A stretch of DNA of 49,650 nucleotides from an uncultured Oscillospiraceae bacterium (GTDB taxonomy: Bacteria; Bacillota; Clostridia; Oscillospirales; Oscillospiraceae), in the NCBI GenBank assembly GCA_934591745.1, contig CAKTPQ010000012.1, forward strand, positions 1 through 49,650, in the 5' to 3' direction. A program made the position numbers and the translations under genes. Below, piece by piece: positions 39,788-49,178 of this stretch. Under the pieces are notes generated by a model, which saw only the letters and a program-made list of their open reading frames with translations, ran no database searches and had not been told where the DNA came from. The stretch's first letter is position 1; each line of letters begins with the position of its first letter.

Positions 39788-42232
39788 TCAGCGGGAGCGC
39801 AGCTCCGCGCCGAAGCGCTTGGTCAGCTTCTTCAGCACGGTGTTGGCCACCTCCTCGATCTCGGCGGAGGTCAGGGTTTTTTCCTTGGAACCGATGGTCA
39901 GCCGGGCCGTCAGGGATTTCTTGCCCTCCGGCACCTGCTTGCCGCGGTATTCGTCCACGAAAGACGCGCCGTGGAGCAGTTCGTTCTTCACGCCGCCGAT
40001 GGTCTGGGCCACATCCGCCCATTTCACCTCGCCGTCCAGCAGGAGGGAGATGTCGTAGTCGGTCATGGGATATTCGGCCAGGTGGGTGAAGGTGTTGGTA
40101 CGGGAGCGCAGGGGCACCAGCGCATCCTGGTCCAGCTGGAACAGCATGACGTTGACGTTCTTGATGCCGCAGGCCATGGATACCCGCTTGCTCAGCAGGG
40201 CCAGATCACCGATGTGCTTCTCGCCCAGATAGATGTTCAGCCAGACCACCTCATCGGCCCACACGGGCTTTTCCACCTGCTTAAGGGTGTAGCTCTCCAT
40301 GTGGGTGTAGCGGGGCATCATCTCCACAACGCCCTTGGCCTTGCGGAACAGAGCCGTCACGTCCTTGCCGGCGGATACGAAAGCACCGGCCACATTCTTG
40401 CGCTGGGAGGGCAGCTTTTCCCGCTGGTCGTAGGGGGTGGTGTAGTTCTCATCGCGGAACACCTGCGCTGTCTCGAAGATGGCAAAGTCGCCGTAGTACC
40501 GCTCGTTCTTGGACACAGCCTTGCACAGGTTGGGCAGCAGGGAGGAGCGGATGAAGCGCTCGGCGGGGGACGGCGGCGTGGACAGGGACAGGATGCCGTC
40601 GGTGCTCTGGAGGATGGCGTTGACGTACGTCTCATCCATCCAGGGATAGGTGAAGATCTCCTGCATGCCGCAGCGGATGGACAGATACTCCTTGATGTGG
40701 CGCTCCAGATCCTTGTCCAGCTGGTTGATAGCGCCGTCGAAGGAGGTGGTGATGGGCTCTGCCTCGAAGTTCTCGTAGCCGTACATCCGGGCGACCTCCT
40801 CCATGATGTCGGCCTTGATGCTGACATCGCCGGTGGAACGCCAGGTGGGCACCACAACGTGCATGTTGTCGCCGTCGAAGGTCAGCTGGAAGCCCAGCGG
40901 CTCCAGCTTGTGGGCCACATCCTCCGGCGTCAGGGTCTTGCCCAGGCGGCGCTCCAGCCAGCTGATGGGCACGTCGATCTCGGCCTTCTTCAGAGGCACG
41001 GGGTACTGGTCCACCAGACCGGTGACCTGCATATCGGGATACAGCGCCCGGAACAGCTGCATGGACAGGTCGAAGGCCTGGTCGCAGCGCTCGGGGTCGA
41101 TGGCCTTTTCGTACCGGGCGGAGGCCTCGGTGCGGTTGTCGTAGCGCAGGGCGGTGCGGCGGATGCCGGCGGCCTGGAAGTTGGCGATCTCCAGAATGAC
41201 CTTGCCCGTCTCGGGCAGGATGGAGTCCTTGGCGCCGCCCATGACGCCCGCCAGACCCACCACGCCTGCGTCGTCGGCGATGGTCAGATCGTCGCTGGTG
41301 AGGGACAGCTCCTTGCCGTTGAGCAGCAGCAGCTTCTCGCCCTCGCCGGCGCGGCGCACGATGACGTGGCCGGCAATATGGTCAGAGTCGAAGGCGTGGG
41401 TGGGCTGGCCCGTGGCCAGCATCACATAGTTGGTGATGTCCACCAGCGCGTTGATGGGCCGCATGCCCACGCGCCAGATGCGGCTCTGCATCTGATAGGG
41501 GGCGGGCTTGACGTACAGGCCTTCGATCTGGGCGGAGAGATACCGGGGGCAGCGCTCCGCGTCCTCCACGGTGACATGGAACCCGGCGGTGTTTTCCACG
41601 TTCCGGTCGAAGTGGGGGAACTCCTTCATGGGCAGGTGGTACAGTGCCGCCAGCTCACGGGCGATGCCGTAATGGCCCCACAGGTCGGGGCGGTTGGTCA
41701 TGGATTTGTTGTCGATCTCCAGAATGATGTCGTTGAGATCCAGCGCGTCCGCCAGCGGCGTGCCGGCAGGGGCGTCAAAATCGCTGAGGTCGAGGATGAC
41801 GGCCTCTCCCTCTACGGGGAACAGGTCGGCAAGGCCGATCTCCACGGCGCCGCAGATCATGCCGTAGCTGTCTACGCCCCGGAGCTTGCTCTTTTTGATC
41901 TCCACAGGCTCGCCCTCGCCGTGCCAGCGGCAGACGGAGCCGGGCAGGGCCACGGCCACCTTCATGCCGTCGCGGAGGTTGGAGCCGCCGCAGACGATCT
42001 CCTTGATGTCGCCGCCGCCGATGTCGGTGCGGCAGATACGCAGCTTGTCCGCGTTGGGATGGGGCAGGACCTCCCGGATCTGGCCCACCACCATGTCGTG
42101 GAACGAGGCACCCAGGTCGGTGGCGTCCTCCACCTCCACGGTGGACATGGTCAGGTCATAGGCCAGACGCTTCAGGTCCATATCCTCCGGAAGCTCTACG
42201 TAGTCCCGGATCCAATTCAGTGATACTTTCAT
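39788..42232 (-). CDS. pheT: phenylalanine-tRNA ligase beta subunit
   Basis: An 814-residue bacterial PheT: N-terminal SLNWIRDYVELPED, a tRNA-binding (EMAP/OB) domain at about 40-150 (VVGQIREVLPHPNADKLRIC), the B3/B4 editing domain with IDITNYVMLATGQPTHAFD, B5 domain (about 400-475), the catalytic-like core, and the C-terminal ferredoxin-fold anticodon-binding domain (about 715-810, FTHLAEYPMTDYDISLL). Complete. It follows pheS by 18 bases and shares its T-box control. Confidence 0.97.
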   Translation of the reverse strand: MKVSLNWIRDYVELPEDMDLKRLAYDLTMSTVEVEDATDLGASFHDMVVGQIREVLPHPNADKLRICRTDIGGGDIKEIVCGGSNLRDGMKVAVALPGSVCRWHGEGEPVEIKKSKLRGVDSYGMICGAVEIGLADLFPVEGEAVILDLSDFDAPAGTPLADALDLNDIILEIDNKSMTNRPDLWGHYGIARELAALYHLPMKEFPHFDRNVENTAGFHVTVEDAERCPRYLSAQIEGLYVKPAPYQMQSRIWRVGMRPINALVDITNYVMLATGQPTHAFDSDHIAGHVIVRRAGEGEKLLLLNGKELSLTSDDLTIADDAGVVGLAGVMGGAKDSILPETGKVILEIANFQAAGIRRTALRYDNRTEASARYEKAIDPERCDQAFDLSMQLFRALYPDMQVTGLVDQYPVPLKKAEIDVPISWLERRLGKTLTPEDVAHKLEPLGFQLTFDGDNMHVVVPTWRSTGDVSIKADIMEEVARMYGYENFEAEPITTSFDGAINQLDKDLERHIKEYLSIRCGMQEIFTYPWMDETYVNAILQSTDGILSLSTPPSPAERFIRSSLLPNLCKAVSKNERYYGDFAIFETAQVFRDENYTTPYDQREKLPSQRKNVAGAFVSAGKDVTALFRKAKGVVEMMPRYTHMESYTLKQVEKPVWADEVVWLNIYLGEKHIGDLALLSKRVSMACGIKNVNVMLFQLDQDALVPLRSRTNTFTHLAEYPMTDYDISLLLDGEVKWADVAQTIGGVKNELLHGASFVDEYRGKQVPEGKKSLTARLTIGSKEKTLTSAEIEEVANTVLKKLTKRFGAELRSR

Positions 42233-42250
42233 TTCAGCAGCCCTCCCTCA

Positions 42251-43288
42251 TCAATGGAATTGCTCAAGGAACCGCAGGTCGGCGCTGTGGAACAGACGGA
42301 CATCGTCCACGCCGTAGCGCATCATGACCAGACGGTCCAGACCGATGTTGACATAGAAGCCGGTGTACTCGTCGGGGTCCAGGCCGGCGGCCTTCAGAAC
42401 GTTGGGATGGGGCGTGCCGCCGGGCATGACTTCGATCCAGCCCACATGCTTGCACACGCTGCAGCCCTTGCCGCCGCAGACCAGGCAGCCCATGTCGATC
42501 TCAAAGCCCGGCTCCACGAAGGGGAAGAAGCCGGCGCGCATCCGCACCGGGACGTCCCGACCGAACACCTTACTGAGGATGCTCTTGATCATCACCTTGC
42601 CGGAGGCGAAGGTGAAGTCCTTGTCCACGATCAGCGCCTCATACTGGAAGAAGGCGCGCTCGTGGCGGGCGTCGGTGGTCTCGTTGCGGTACACCTTGCC
42701 GGGGTACACGAAGCGGTAGGGGGGCTTGTGGGTCTGCATATAGCGGACGGAGCCGCCGGTCAGGTGAGGACGCAGGCACAGCTTGTCCCAGCACTCGCCC
42801 TTGTCGTGGCCGGCCAGCCAGTAGGTGTCCATGCTCTCGCGGGCGGGATGGTTGGGCGGGAAATTCAGGTTGTCGAAGCCGTACAGCTCGCTGGTGATGT
42901 CGTCCTCCTCATAGATCTCAAAGCCCATGGAGCGGAAGGCGTCGTTCAGGTCGTAGCACATCTGGGTGATAGGGTGCAGACCGCCGCTGGGGGGCAGTAT
43001 GCCCGGCACGGAGATGTCGAAGTCGGGGTCCACCTCGGACGCCTTCATCTTCAGCTCATTGCGGCGCGCATCCAGCAGCTGGGTGAGCTGGGCCTTGGCC
43101 TGGTTCACCGCCTTGCCCATCTCCGGACGCAGGGACACGTCCAGCTTGGGCAGCTCCTTCAGCAGCTCCGTCAGGCTGCCCTGCTTGCCCAGCAGCAGCG
43201 CCTTGACTTCCTGCAGCTCCGGCTCACTGCCGACGGCCTCGATCCGGGCCTTGCCTTCGGTGAGCAGCTTTTCCAGTTTCTCTTTCAT
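42251..43288 (-). CDS. pheS: phenylalanine-tRNA ligase alpha subunit
   Basis: A 345-residue catalytic subunit. N-terminal coiled coil (about 1-85), then the class II core: FNFPPNHPARESMDTYW (motif 2 region), LLRPHLTG-like LRPHLTGGSVRYMQ, YRNETTDARHERAFFQYEAL, GCSVCKHVGWIEVMPGG and GLDRLVMMRYGVDDVRLF (motif 3). ATG 43288 is 12 bases from GGAGG and starts where homology starts; frames upstream belong to the T-box leader. First gene of pheS-pheT. Confidence 0.97.
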   Translation of the reverse strand: MKEKLEKLLTEGKARIEAVGSEPELQEVKALLLGKQGSLTELLKELPKLDVSLRPEMGKAVNQAKAQLTQLLDARRNELKMKASEVDPDFDISVPGILPPSGGLHPITQMCYDLNDAFRSMGFEIYEEDDITSELYGFDNLNFPPNHPARESMDTYWLAGHDKGECWDKLCLRPHLTGGSVRYMQTHKPPYRFVYPGKVYRNETTDARHERAFFQYEALIVDKDFTFASGKVMIKSILSKVFGRDVPVRMRAGFFPFVEPGFEIDMGCLVCGGKGCSVCKHVGWIEVMPGGTPHPNVLKAAGLDPDEYTGFYVNIGLDRLVMMRYGVDDVRLFHSADLRFLEQFH

Positions 43289-43329
43289 TATAATGTGATG
43301 CCTCCTTTTGAGAGTTTCGCTTATGGGGA

Positions 43330-43580
43330 TAAAAAAACACCTTTCATCCCACATGACATGGGACGAAAGGCGACGCTTCCGTGGTACCACCCAGCTTCGC
43401 GGGCATGGCCCACGCACTCGTTTCCCGTTAACGGAGGATGACCCGTCCGCGCATTTCCTCGCGGCAGCTCCCGGGCGAACACTGCGATGCGTCTCAGGCC
43501 GGCTTGCAGCCGGTGGCCGGCCCTCTCTTGGAGATGCGTGGGCCGCAGATCTTCCCGTTCATCACTTTTTTCCTTGATGC
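43330..43580 (-). promoter_or_regulatory. T-box leader of pheS-pheT (tRNA-Phe sensing)
   Basis: On the minus strand the conserved T-box GGGTGGTACCACGG lies at 43391-43378, directly before a terminator: 13-bp stem (43337-43349 with 43359-43371) followed by seven T. The upstream 190 bases form the stem I and antiterminator region. A UUC triplet at 43479-43477 is a likely Phe specifier. Uncharged tRNA-Phe would favour read-through into pheS. Confidence 0.93.
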
Positions 43581-43585
43581 ACCCA

Positions 43586-43614
43586 TTTATACCACACGAA
43601 GCCGGAACATGCAA
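43586..43614 (-). promoter_or_regulatory. promoter of the pheST T-box transcript
   Basis: Minus strand TTGCAT (43614-43609), 17-base spacer, TATAAA (43591-43586). Confidence 0.8.
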
Positions 43615-43657
43615 GCACTTTTTTCCCATCACGCAACAAAAATAGCAGAAATGGCGA

Positions 43658-43676
43658 TTGACAAATGTGATATACT
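43658..43676 (+). promoter_or_regulatory. promoter region of nnrD
   Basis: An extended -10, TGATATACT (43668-43676), lies about 40 bases before nnrD. TTGACA at 43658 is too close to serve it and would need a weak -10 at 43681. Confidence 0.5.
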
Positions 43677-43718
43677 GAACAAAAATCCCGCAGGGGACAC
43701 CGGAAAGGAGTGACCGCA

Positions 43719-44573
43719 ATGCTGACGCTGGACGCCGCCTATGTGCGCGCCGCCCTGCCCCGTCGGGATCCGGAGGGCCACAAGGGAGATTTCGGAAAGG
43801 TCTATGTGCTGGGCGGCAGCGTGGGCTACACCGGTGCGCCGGTGTTCTGCTCCCGTGCCGCGGTCCGCAGCGGCTGCGGACTGGTGTTTCTGGGCGTGCC
43901 TGCCGACATCTGGCAGGTCGCGGCAGTAAAATCCGACGAGGCCATGCCCCACCCGCTGCCGTCTCTGGACGGAAAGCTGTGTCTGGCGGCGGAGGAGGAT
44001 ATCCGCCGCCGCGCCGCTGGGTGCGATGCCGCAGCCATAGGGTGCGGCATGGGGCGGAGCATGGAGAGCGATGCGCTGGTGCGCCGCCTGCTGACGCTGG
44101 ACAGACCGCTGGTGCTGGACGCCGATGGCATAAACGCGCTGGAGCGGCATATAGATGAGTTGTCCCTCCGCCGCGGCCTTGTGACGGTGCTGACGCCCCA
44201 CGAGGGGGAGTTCTTCCGCGCCGGCGGCGATGTGAGCCGGGGCCGGGAGAGCGGGGCGGCGGCCTATGCCGCCCGGCGGGGCGTCTATCTGGTGCTGAAG
44301 GGTCACCGCACGGTGATCGCCGCGCCGGACGGACGTCTGGCGGTGAACGCCACCGGCAATGACGGCATGGCAAAGGGCGGCAGCGGCGACATCCTCACCG
44401 GCATGACCGCCAGCCTGCTGGCGCAGGGCATGGAGCCGTTTGACGCCTGCTGCTGCGCCGTGTGGCTACACGGGCGGGCCGGTGATCTGGCCGCGGCGGA
44501 GAAGGGACGGAGGGGCATGACCCCCACCGATCTATTAGAGAAACTGCCCTATGCGCTGAAAGAGGTGGAGTAG
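43719..44573 (+). CDS. nnrD: ADP-dependent NAD(P)H-hydrate dehydratase
   Basis: A 284-residue ribokinase-like enzyme that repairs hydrated NAD(P)H. Only the dehydratase half of the YjeF protein is present. Motifs: VLGGSVGYTGAP and AVRSGCGLVFLG, DADGINAL, LTPHEGEFFR, VLKGHRTVIAAP, and the catalytic NDGMAKGGSGDILTG (Asp about 224). The NAD(P)HX epimerase half is not in the window. ATG 43719 is eight bases after AAAGGAG and is preferred over GTG 43710. First of a row with a lipoprotein gene, alr and mazF. Confidence 0.94.
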   Translation: MLTLDAAYVRAALPRRDPEGHKGDFGKVYVLGGSVGYTGAPVFCSRAAVRSGCGLVFLGVPADIWQVAAVKSDEAMPHPLPSLDGKLCLAAEEDIRRRAAGCDAAAIGCGMGRSMESDALVRRLLTLDRPLVLDADGINALERHIDELSLRRGLVTVLTPHEGEFFRAGGDVSRGRESGAAAYAARRGVYLVLKGHRTVIAAPDGRLAVNATGNDGMAKGGSGDILTGMTASLLAQGMEPFDACCCAVWLHGRAGDLAAAEKGRRGMTPTDLLEKLPYALKEVE

Positions 44574-44604
44574 CGGAGAGCCTTCCTGAAAAGGAGGGAT
44601 GACC

Positions 44605-45177
44605 GTGAAGAGGATCATAGGACCGCTGCTGCTGTGCCTGCTGCTGTGCGGCTGCGGCGGTGCGGAGACGGGAAACGCCGTGCAGGAACAGTACCGCACG
44701 GTGAAAACGGCCCAGATGGAGGCGGAGGTCACCAGCCATACGTCCGCAGACAGCCGGACATTCACGCTGCAGTGCCGCTATGACGCGGCGGGGGACTCCG
44801 TCACCACCGTTACCGCGCCCGGCGAGCTGGCGGGCCTTACCGCCATCGTGTCGGGGGAGGACATGACGATCTCCTGCGATGGGCTGCAATTACCGGCGGG
44901 GGCGTCGCTGGACGTCTGCCCGGCCAACTGCCTGCCGTATCTGCTGCGGGCGCTGGCGGAGGGCTATGTGCTGGAGCAGGGCAGCGAGACGCTGGAGGAC
45001 AGCCCCTGCCTGCGGCTAACGCTGGACACCACCGCCCCCGGCGGGGACAAGGTGCTGTGCGCCGTCTGGCTGGATGCGGAGGGGCTTTTCCCACGGTACG
45101 CGGAGTTTTCACAGAATGAACAGGTGGTGCTGACAGCGAAGCTGCTGGCCTTCACCTGCACCACATCGGAGGGATAA
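44605..45177 (+). CDS. putative lipoprotein of unknown function
   Basis: A 190-residue exported protein. Hydrophobic signal IIGPLLLCLLL, lipobox LCGC with the acylated Cys at about residue 17, then a mature part rich in beta strand (TFTLQCRYDAAGDSVTTVTAP, VLTAKLLAFTC), resembling small outer-face lipoproteins related in shape to LolA/DUF-type carriers, but not assignable. The start is set to GTG 44605, seven bases after AAGGAGG; ATG 44599 is only one base from it. It lies between nnrD (31 bases) and alr (3 bases). Confidence 0.8.
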   Translation: MKRIIGPLLLCLLLCGCGGAETGNAVQEQYRTVKTAQMEAEVTSHTSADSRTFTLQCRYDAAGDSVTTVTAPGELAGLTAIVSGEDMTISCDGLQLPAGASLDVCPANCLPYLLRALAEGYVLEQGSETLEDSPCLRLTLDTTAPGGDKVLCAVWLDAEGLFPRYAEFSQNEQVVLTAKLLAFTCTTSEG

Positions 45178-45180
45178 AGA

Positions 45181-46350
45181 ATGGAATCTACACTGAGGAG
45201 AACGTGGGCCGAGATCGATCTGGATGCGCTGGCCTACAATTACCATACGCTGCGGCAGCGCGTAGGCGCGGACGTGAAGTTTCTGGGCGTGGTGAAGGCC
45301 GACGGCTACGGCCACGGCGCCGTGCAGGTCTCCCGCACCCTACAGGCGCTGGGGGCGGACTATCTGGCCGTGTCCAGTCTGGACGAGGCCATGGAGCTGC
45401 GGGCCGGGGGCATCACCATGCCCATCCTGATCCTGGGCCACACGCCCCGGGAGCAGGTGAAGAACCTCATCGACCTGCACATCACGCAGGCGGTGTCCTG
45501 CCAGGCCAAGGCGCTGGAGTACAGTGAGGAGGCGGTGCGCTGCGGCGGCGAGCTGACGGTACACATCAAGGTGGACACCGGCATGTCCCGGCTGGGCTAT
45601 CTGGTGGCCGGCGCCCACTTCACCACCGGTACGGCGGATATCTGCGATGCCTGCGGCCTGCCGGGCCTGCGGGCGGAGGGCATCTTCACCCACTTTGCCG
45701 TGTCCGACGAGCCGGACGGGGACAGTGAGGCCTATACCCGTGCCCAGTTCGACCTGTTCCGCCGCGTGGTGGAGGAGGTGGAGCGGAAGCGGGGACGGCG
45801 GTTTGCCATCCGGCACTGCGCCAACTCCGGCGCCGTGGCGTCCTATCCGGAGATGTATCTGGACATGGTGCGCCCCGGTATCCTGCTGTACGGCTGCGGC
45901 CAGCTGGCTGCGGAGCTGGGCCTGCGGCCTGTGATGAGCCTCAAGACCACCGTCAGCACCATCAAGACCTATGAGCCGGGAACGGACGTCAGCTACGGAC
46001 GGCTGTACACAACGCCCCGCACCACCCGGATGGGCGTGGTGCCCTACGGCTACGCCGACGGCTTTTTCCGCTGCCTCAGCGGCAAGTGCCGCTTTGCCGC
46101 CAAAAGCGGCGATGCGCCCCAGCGGGGCCGCATCTGCATGGATATGTGCATGATCGACCTCACCGACCTGCCGGAGGTGCAGGTGGGGGACGAGCTGGAG
46201 ATCTTCGGACACGTTCACCCCGTGGAGGAGCTGGCCCGTCTGGCCGATACCATTTCGTATGAGCTGACCTGCGCCGTCAGCAAGCGGGTGCCCCGTGTGT
46301 ACCTGCAGAACGGGCAGGAGGTGGAAAAGGAACTGCTGCTGCGATTCTGA
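45181..46350 (+). CDS. alr: alanine racemase
   Basis: A 389-residue PLP enzyme making D-alanine for peptidoglycan. N-terminal barrel with VVKADGYGHGA (PLP Lys39), HIKVDTGMSRLGY, and GIFTHFAVSD; C-terminal domain with VSYGRLYTTP (the catalytic Tyr from the other subunit, about Tyr272), VPYGYADGF and RICMDMCMIDLTDLP. Complete. It starts three bases after the lipoprotein stop. As in Bacillus subtilis, a MazF-type toxin gene follows. Confidence 0.97.
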   Translation: MESTLRRTWAEIDLDALAYNYHTLRQRVGADVKFLGVVKADGYGHGAVQVSRTLQALGADYLAVSSLDEAMELRAGGITMPILILGHTPREQVKNLIDLHITQAVSCQAKALEYSEEAVRCGGELTVHIKVDTGMSRLGYLVAGAHFTTGTADICDACGLPGLRAEGIFTHFAVSDEPDGDSEAYTRAQFDLFRRVVEEVERKRGRRFAIRHCANSGAVASYPEMYLDMVRPGILLYGCGQLAAELGLRPVMSLKTTVSTIKTYEPGTDVSYGRLYTTPRTTRMGVVPYGYADGFFRCLSGKCRFAAKSGDAPQRGRICMDMCMIDLTDLPEVQVGDELEIFGHVHPVEELARLADTISYELTCAVSKRVPRVYLQNGQEVEKELLLRF

Positions 46351-46400
46351 CGGTACGCCCCGCCCCATGGCCGCATAGGATACAACGGGCGGAACACATC

Positions 46401-46435
46401 CGGAATTTACTGATGCGCAAAGGGTATAAATTCCG
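46401..46435 (+). other. inverted repeat between alr and mazF
   Basis: Nine-base arms CGGAATTTA (46401-46409) and TAAATTCCG (46427-46435) flank a 17-base loop. No T-run follows. It could be an operator or an RNA hairpin; no antitoxin gene is found in the 161-base gap. Confidence 0.4.
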
Positions 46436-46511
46436 CGGCTGCGTGGGACAATGGAAGTGACCTGGGGACATAGATCCCCCCCGGTACTTCTTGCGGCGGA
46501 GTGTGAACTTT

Positions 46512-46877
46512 GTGGATACGATTGTCAGACGCGGCGACATATACTACGCCGATCTCAGCCCCGTGGTGGGCAGTGAACAGGGGGGCGTGCGCCCGGTGCT
46601 CATTGTGCAGAACGACACCGGCAACCGCCACAGCCCCACGGTCATCGCGGCGGCCATCACCTCACAGCTTGGCAAGGCCAAGCTGCCGACCCATATCGCG
46701 CTGGCGGCACAGGGCAGCGGTCTGCCCAAGGACTCCGTGATCCTGCTGGAGCAGATCCGCACGCTGGATAAGCGCCGTCTGCGGGAGCGGATGGGCCGCG
46801 TGGACGGCACCGTTATGGAGCAGGTGGACGCGGCCATCGCCGTCAGCTTCGGCCTGACCGGCAGCCATCTGGTGTGA
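46512..46877 (+). CDS. mazF: MazF/PemK-type endoribonuclease toxin (EndoA-like)
   Basis: A 121-residue toxin of the MazF/NdoA group: [21 protein letters not shown] with the conserved Arg and the GSEQGG loop, [19 protein letters not shown], and [13 protein letters not shown] with the conserved Glu and Gln. It cuts mRNA at short sequence motifs. The start is GTG 46512, ten bases after GGAG; the family begins at this residue. In B. subtilis alr is followed by the antitoxin ndoAI and then ndoA. Here the antitoxin position is a 161-base gap without any plausible frame. A terminator follows at 46900. Confidence 0.93.
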   Translation: MDTIVRRGDIYYADLSPVVGSEQGGVRPVLIVQNDTGNRHSPTVIAAAITSQLGKAKLPTHIALAAQGSGLPKDSVILLEQIRTLDKRRLRERMGRVDGTVMEQVDAAIAVSFGLTGSHLV

Positions 46878-46899
46878 CCGCCGGGGAAACGCATATCAG

Positions 46900-46938
46900 A
46901 AGCAGGTCTGTGCATATCATGGCACAGACCTGCTTTTT
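46900..46938 (+). terminator. terminator after mazF
   Basis: A 13-14-bp stem (46900-46913 with 46922-46935) with an eight-base loop and a T-run. Confidence 0.9.
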
Positions 46939-46962
46939 GCAGTCAGGGAGGGGGCGGCCCGT

Positions 46963-47457
46963 ATGGAGGTGCCGGTCTGTCTGGAAAAGCGGCGTGTGGG
47001 CACGATGCGTGTGGAGCCGTCCGGCGCGGACACGGTGTTCCGCGTTTGCTGCACCGGCCTGCCCGCGGGACTGTACCGCCTGTACGCCTGCGGCGCCGGG
47101 GGTGAGCTGCTGCTGGGCGTCACGGAGGACGGCTGCCTGCACCGGCGGTTCTCCACCGCCATGACCGCGCCGCTGGGGACGGTGGCACGGTGCAGCGCCC
47201 GGCCGGTACAGGGGGCTGTGTGGCGGCCGCTGGCTCCGTCGGACGGCCTGCCGTGGCCGGCACCCGCCGGTACGCTGCTGCGGCGGGAGGGTGCGGCGGC
47301 ACAGGTGGCCGTGCCGTGGCCGCAGGACGCGCCCTTTCCGCTGACGGAGCTGTTCTGCTTCGCCGCCGTAGGGCAGCGGGAGGGAAAACGGTACGTTTTC
47401 TATGCCTTTTCCGGGGGATGGACACCCCTTATGCCGGGAAAAACACAAAACAGCTGA
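46963..47457 (+). CDS. protein of unknown function
   Basis: A 164-residue protein without a signal or membrane segment. Two half-repeats of beta-rich sequence ([15 protein letters not shown] and [31 protein letters not shown]) suggest a small beta-sandwich. The C-terminal part has [13 protein letters not shown] do not recognise a family. GGGAGGGGG lies eight bases before ATG 46963. It lies after the mazF terminator, so it either uses read-through or has its own promoter that I could not find. Confidence 0.7.
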   Translation: MEVPVCLEKRRVGTMRVEPSGADTVFRVCCTGLPAGLYRLYACGAGGELLLGVTEDGCLHRRFSTAMTAPLGTVARCSARPVQGAVWRPLAPSDGLPWPAPAGTLLRREGAAAQVAVPWPQDAPFPLTELFCFAAVGQREGKRYVFYAFSGGWTPLMPGKTQNS

Positions 47458-47494
47458 AAAAATTTGCCCGCGGGACTACCACATCTTGTATATT

Positions 47495-47505
47495 TGTGAT
47501 ATACT
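47495..47505 (+). promoter_or_regulatory. extended -10 promoter of nrdR
   Basis: TTTGTGATATACT has an extended -10 (TGATATACT, 47497-47505) and resembles the nnrD promoter; no clear -35 lies 17 bases upstream. Confidence 0.5.
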
Positions 47506-47551
47506 GACGACAACCAGCGGCATTCTGCCGCAAGATCAGGAGGGTCAGCAT

Positions 47552-48007
47552 ATGAGATGTCCCTATTGCGGATATAAAGAGAGCAAGGTGGTGGATTCCC
47601 GCCCCGCCGACGAGAGCAGCAGCATCCGCCGCCGCCGGGAGTGCCTGTCCTGCGAGAAGCGCTTTACCACCTATGAGACGGTGGAGAGCCTGCCCATGGT
47701 GGTCATCAAGAAGGACGGCTCCCGCCAGAGCTTCGACCGCAGCAAAGTGCTGCGCGGCATCCAGCGCTCCTGCGAAAAGCGGCCCGTCCCCGTGGCGGAC
47801 ATGGAGCGCATGGCGTTGGAGATCGAGCAGGAGCTGCAGAATGCGTTGGAGCGCGAGGTCAGCACCGAGGTCATCGGCGAAAAGGTTATGGAGAAGCTGA
47901 AGAAGGCCGACGAGGTGGCCTATGTCCGCTTCGCCTCCGTCTACCGCCAGTTCAAGGATATCAACACCTTCATGAGCGAGCTGAACAAGCTGCTCAGCGA
48001 GAAGTAA
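47552..48007 (+). CDS. nrdR: transcriptional repressor NrdR
   Basis: A 151-residue NrdR, the nucleotide-sensing repressor of ribonucleotide reductase genes. The N-terminal zinc ribbon (MRCPYCG, then [12 protein letters not shown]) is followed by the ATP-cone domain ([21 protein letters not shown] and [22 protein letters not shown]). Complete and of normal length. ATG 47552 is preferred because the zinc ribbon begins there and AGGAGGG precedes it. No ribonucleotide reductase gene is present here. Confidence 0.96.
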   Translation: MRCPYCGYKESKVVDSRPADESSSIRRRRECLSCEKRFTTYETVESLPMVVIKKDGSRQSFDRSKVLRGIQRSCEKRPVPVADMERMALEIEQELQNALEREVSTEVIGEKVMEKLKKADEVAYVRFASVYRQFKDINTFMSELNKLLSEK

Positions 48008-48008
48008 G

Positions 48009-48386
48009 TCACAGGATATTCTTGATGCTGATCTGCTGCGTCTCCGCCACCATGCCCAGACAGGCGCGGAGCTCGGCCAGCGTGGGGCGCAGCTCCTCGC
48101 TGTCCGCCTGACACAGCAGGACGGCACGGCGCAGCAGCGTCTCGGCGTTGTTGATGTCCCCGTGCGTCACCACGATGTGGAGGTAGACCTGATCGGCCTG
48201 CCACAGCTCGTCCAGCCGCGCCAGCGCCGCCGACGCCTCCTCCGGATGCCCGACAGCGGCGGCACGGTCGGCGGCCATGACCTCTGCCTGCCACGCATGG
48301 CACCGGCGGGTGAGGTACACCGCGTTGCACACGGAGAAGGCCAGCAGCACCGCCAGCACGAACAGGGGGATACGCACCGCCTTCAT
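48009..48386 (-). CDS. DUF4363-family membrane-anchored protein
   Basis: A 125-residue protein: one N-terminal hydrophobic helix ([20 protein letters not shown], about 5-24), then helical sequence with [18 protein letters not shown] and [12 protein letters not shown], as in DUF4363 proteins. These are regularly paired with YetF/DUF421 proteins. Its ATG overlaps the stop of the YetF gene by four bases (ATGA), and GGAGG precedes it. The mature part probably lies outside the membrane. Function unknown; possibly linked to the sporulation-stage membrane in spore-forming relatives. Confidence 0.86.
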   Translation of the reverse strand: MKAVRIPLFVLAVLLAFSVCNAVYLTRRCHAWQAEVMAADRAAAVGHPEEASAALARLDELWQADQVYLHIVVTHGDINNAETLLRRAVLLCQADSEELRPTLAELRACLGMVAETQQISIKNIL

Positions 48387-49066
48387 CGCACATCCTCCTT
48401 CAGCTGGCACACCACGGTGCCGTTCTCATCCACCGACAGGAGAAATACGTCCCTGGCGTGCTTGATCTTTCGTTTCTGCAGCTGCTGACGCAGCCAGTTC
48501 TCATCCCGCCCGGCCAGACGCAGGTTCTCCGCCATGATGCGGCCGTCGTTGATGACCAGCGTGGGCAGGGATACGTCGTCCTCCACGGCCACAGCCATCT
48601 GCCGGGCCGTCAGAGGCTGCTGGTCAGCCCGCAGCAGCACGGACAGGTGTCCGCTGGTCTCCAGCACCGCGTATTTCACGGTGTTGATGTCCAGCACGCC
48701 CTGTCCCCGCAGCTCCTCCATCAGCTCGTCCAGCGTCAGGCGGTTGTGGTGCATCACCTCCTGCCGGATCTGGCCGTCCTTGATGACCAGCGCCGGCTCG
48801 CCGCATACCAGCGACCGGAACCGCACGTTCCGCAGGCTGATGCAGCTAAACAGGGTGGACAGCGCGATCAGCGCCAGTATGGGCACCACGCCGTTGAGCA
48901 GCGGGATACCGAAGTCCTGCATGGGCACCGACGCCAGATCGGAGATCAGCAGCGTCAGCACCAGCTCGATGGGCTCCAGCTCGCCGATCTGCCGCTTGCC
49001 GCTGAGCCGCAGGCCCGCGATCAGCAGCAGATACAGGATGACGGTGCGCAAAAAAGCGGTCGCCAA
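48383..49066 (-). CDS. YetF/DUF421-family membrane protein
   Basis: A 227-residue protein of the DUF421 family: three membrane helices ([50 protein letters not shown]) and two soluble domains ([48 protein letters not shown]). The start is set to TTG 49066, ten bases after AAAGGG, which gives the normal family length; longer in-frame starts lie in the upstream region. Paired with DUF4363 as an operon. The role is unknown; in Bacillus, YetF and related proteins are tied to spore membrane or germination function. Confidence 0.88.
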   Translation of the reverse strand: MATAFLRTVILYLLLIAGLRLSGKRQIGELEPIELVLTLLISDLASVPMQDFGIPLLNGVVPILALIALSTLFSCISLRNVRFRSLVCGEPALVIKDGQIRQEVMHHNRLTLDELMEELRGQGVLDINTVKYAVLETSGHLSVLLRADQQPLTARQMAVAVEDDVSLPTLVINDGRIMAENLRLAGRDENWLRQQLQKRKIKHARDVFLLSVDENGTVVCQLKEDVR

Positions 49067-49178
49067 GAGATACACGCCCTTTCGTGGGATATTTTTCTCA
49101 GTATGCCCCTGCGCGGCGGGAATATGCCGTGCGGTGTATGCATAGATACGCAGAATGTGAAAGGAGGATATCAGGTAC

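Noticed and set aside
46351..46511. Possible antitoxin gene before mazF
   Set aside because: The only frames are 15 codons or shorter and lack a ribosome site or a ribbon-helix-helix pattern.
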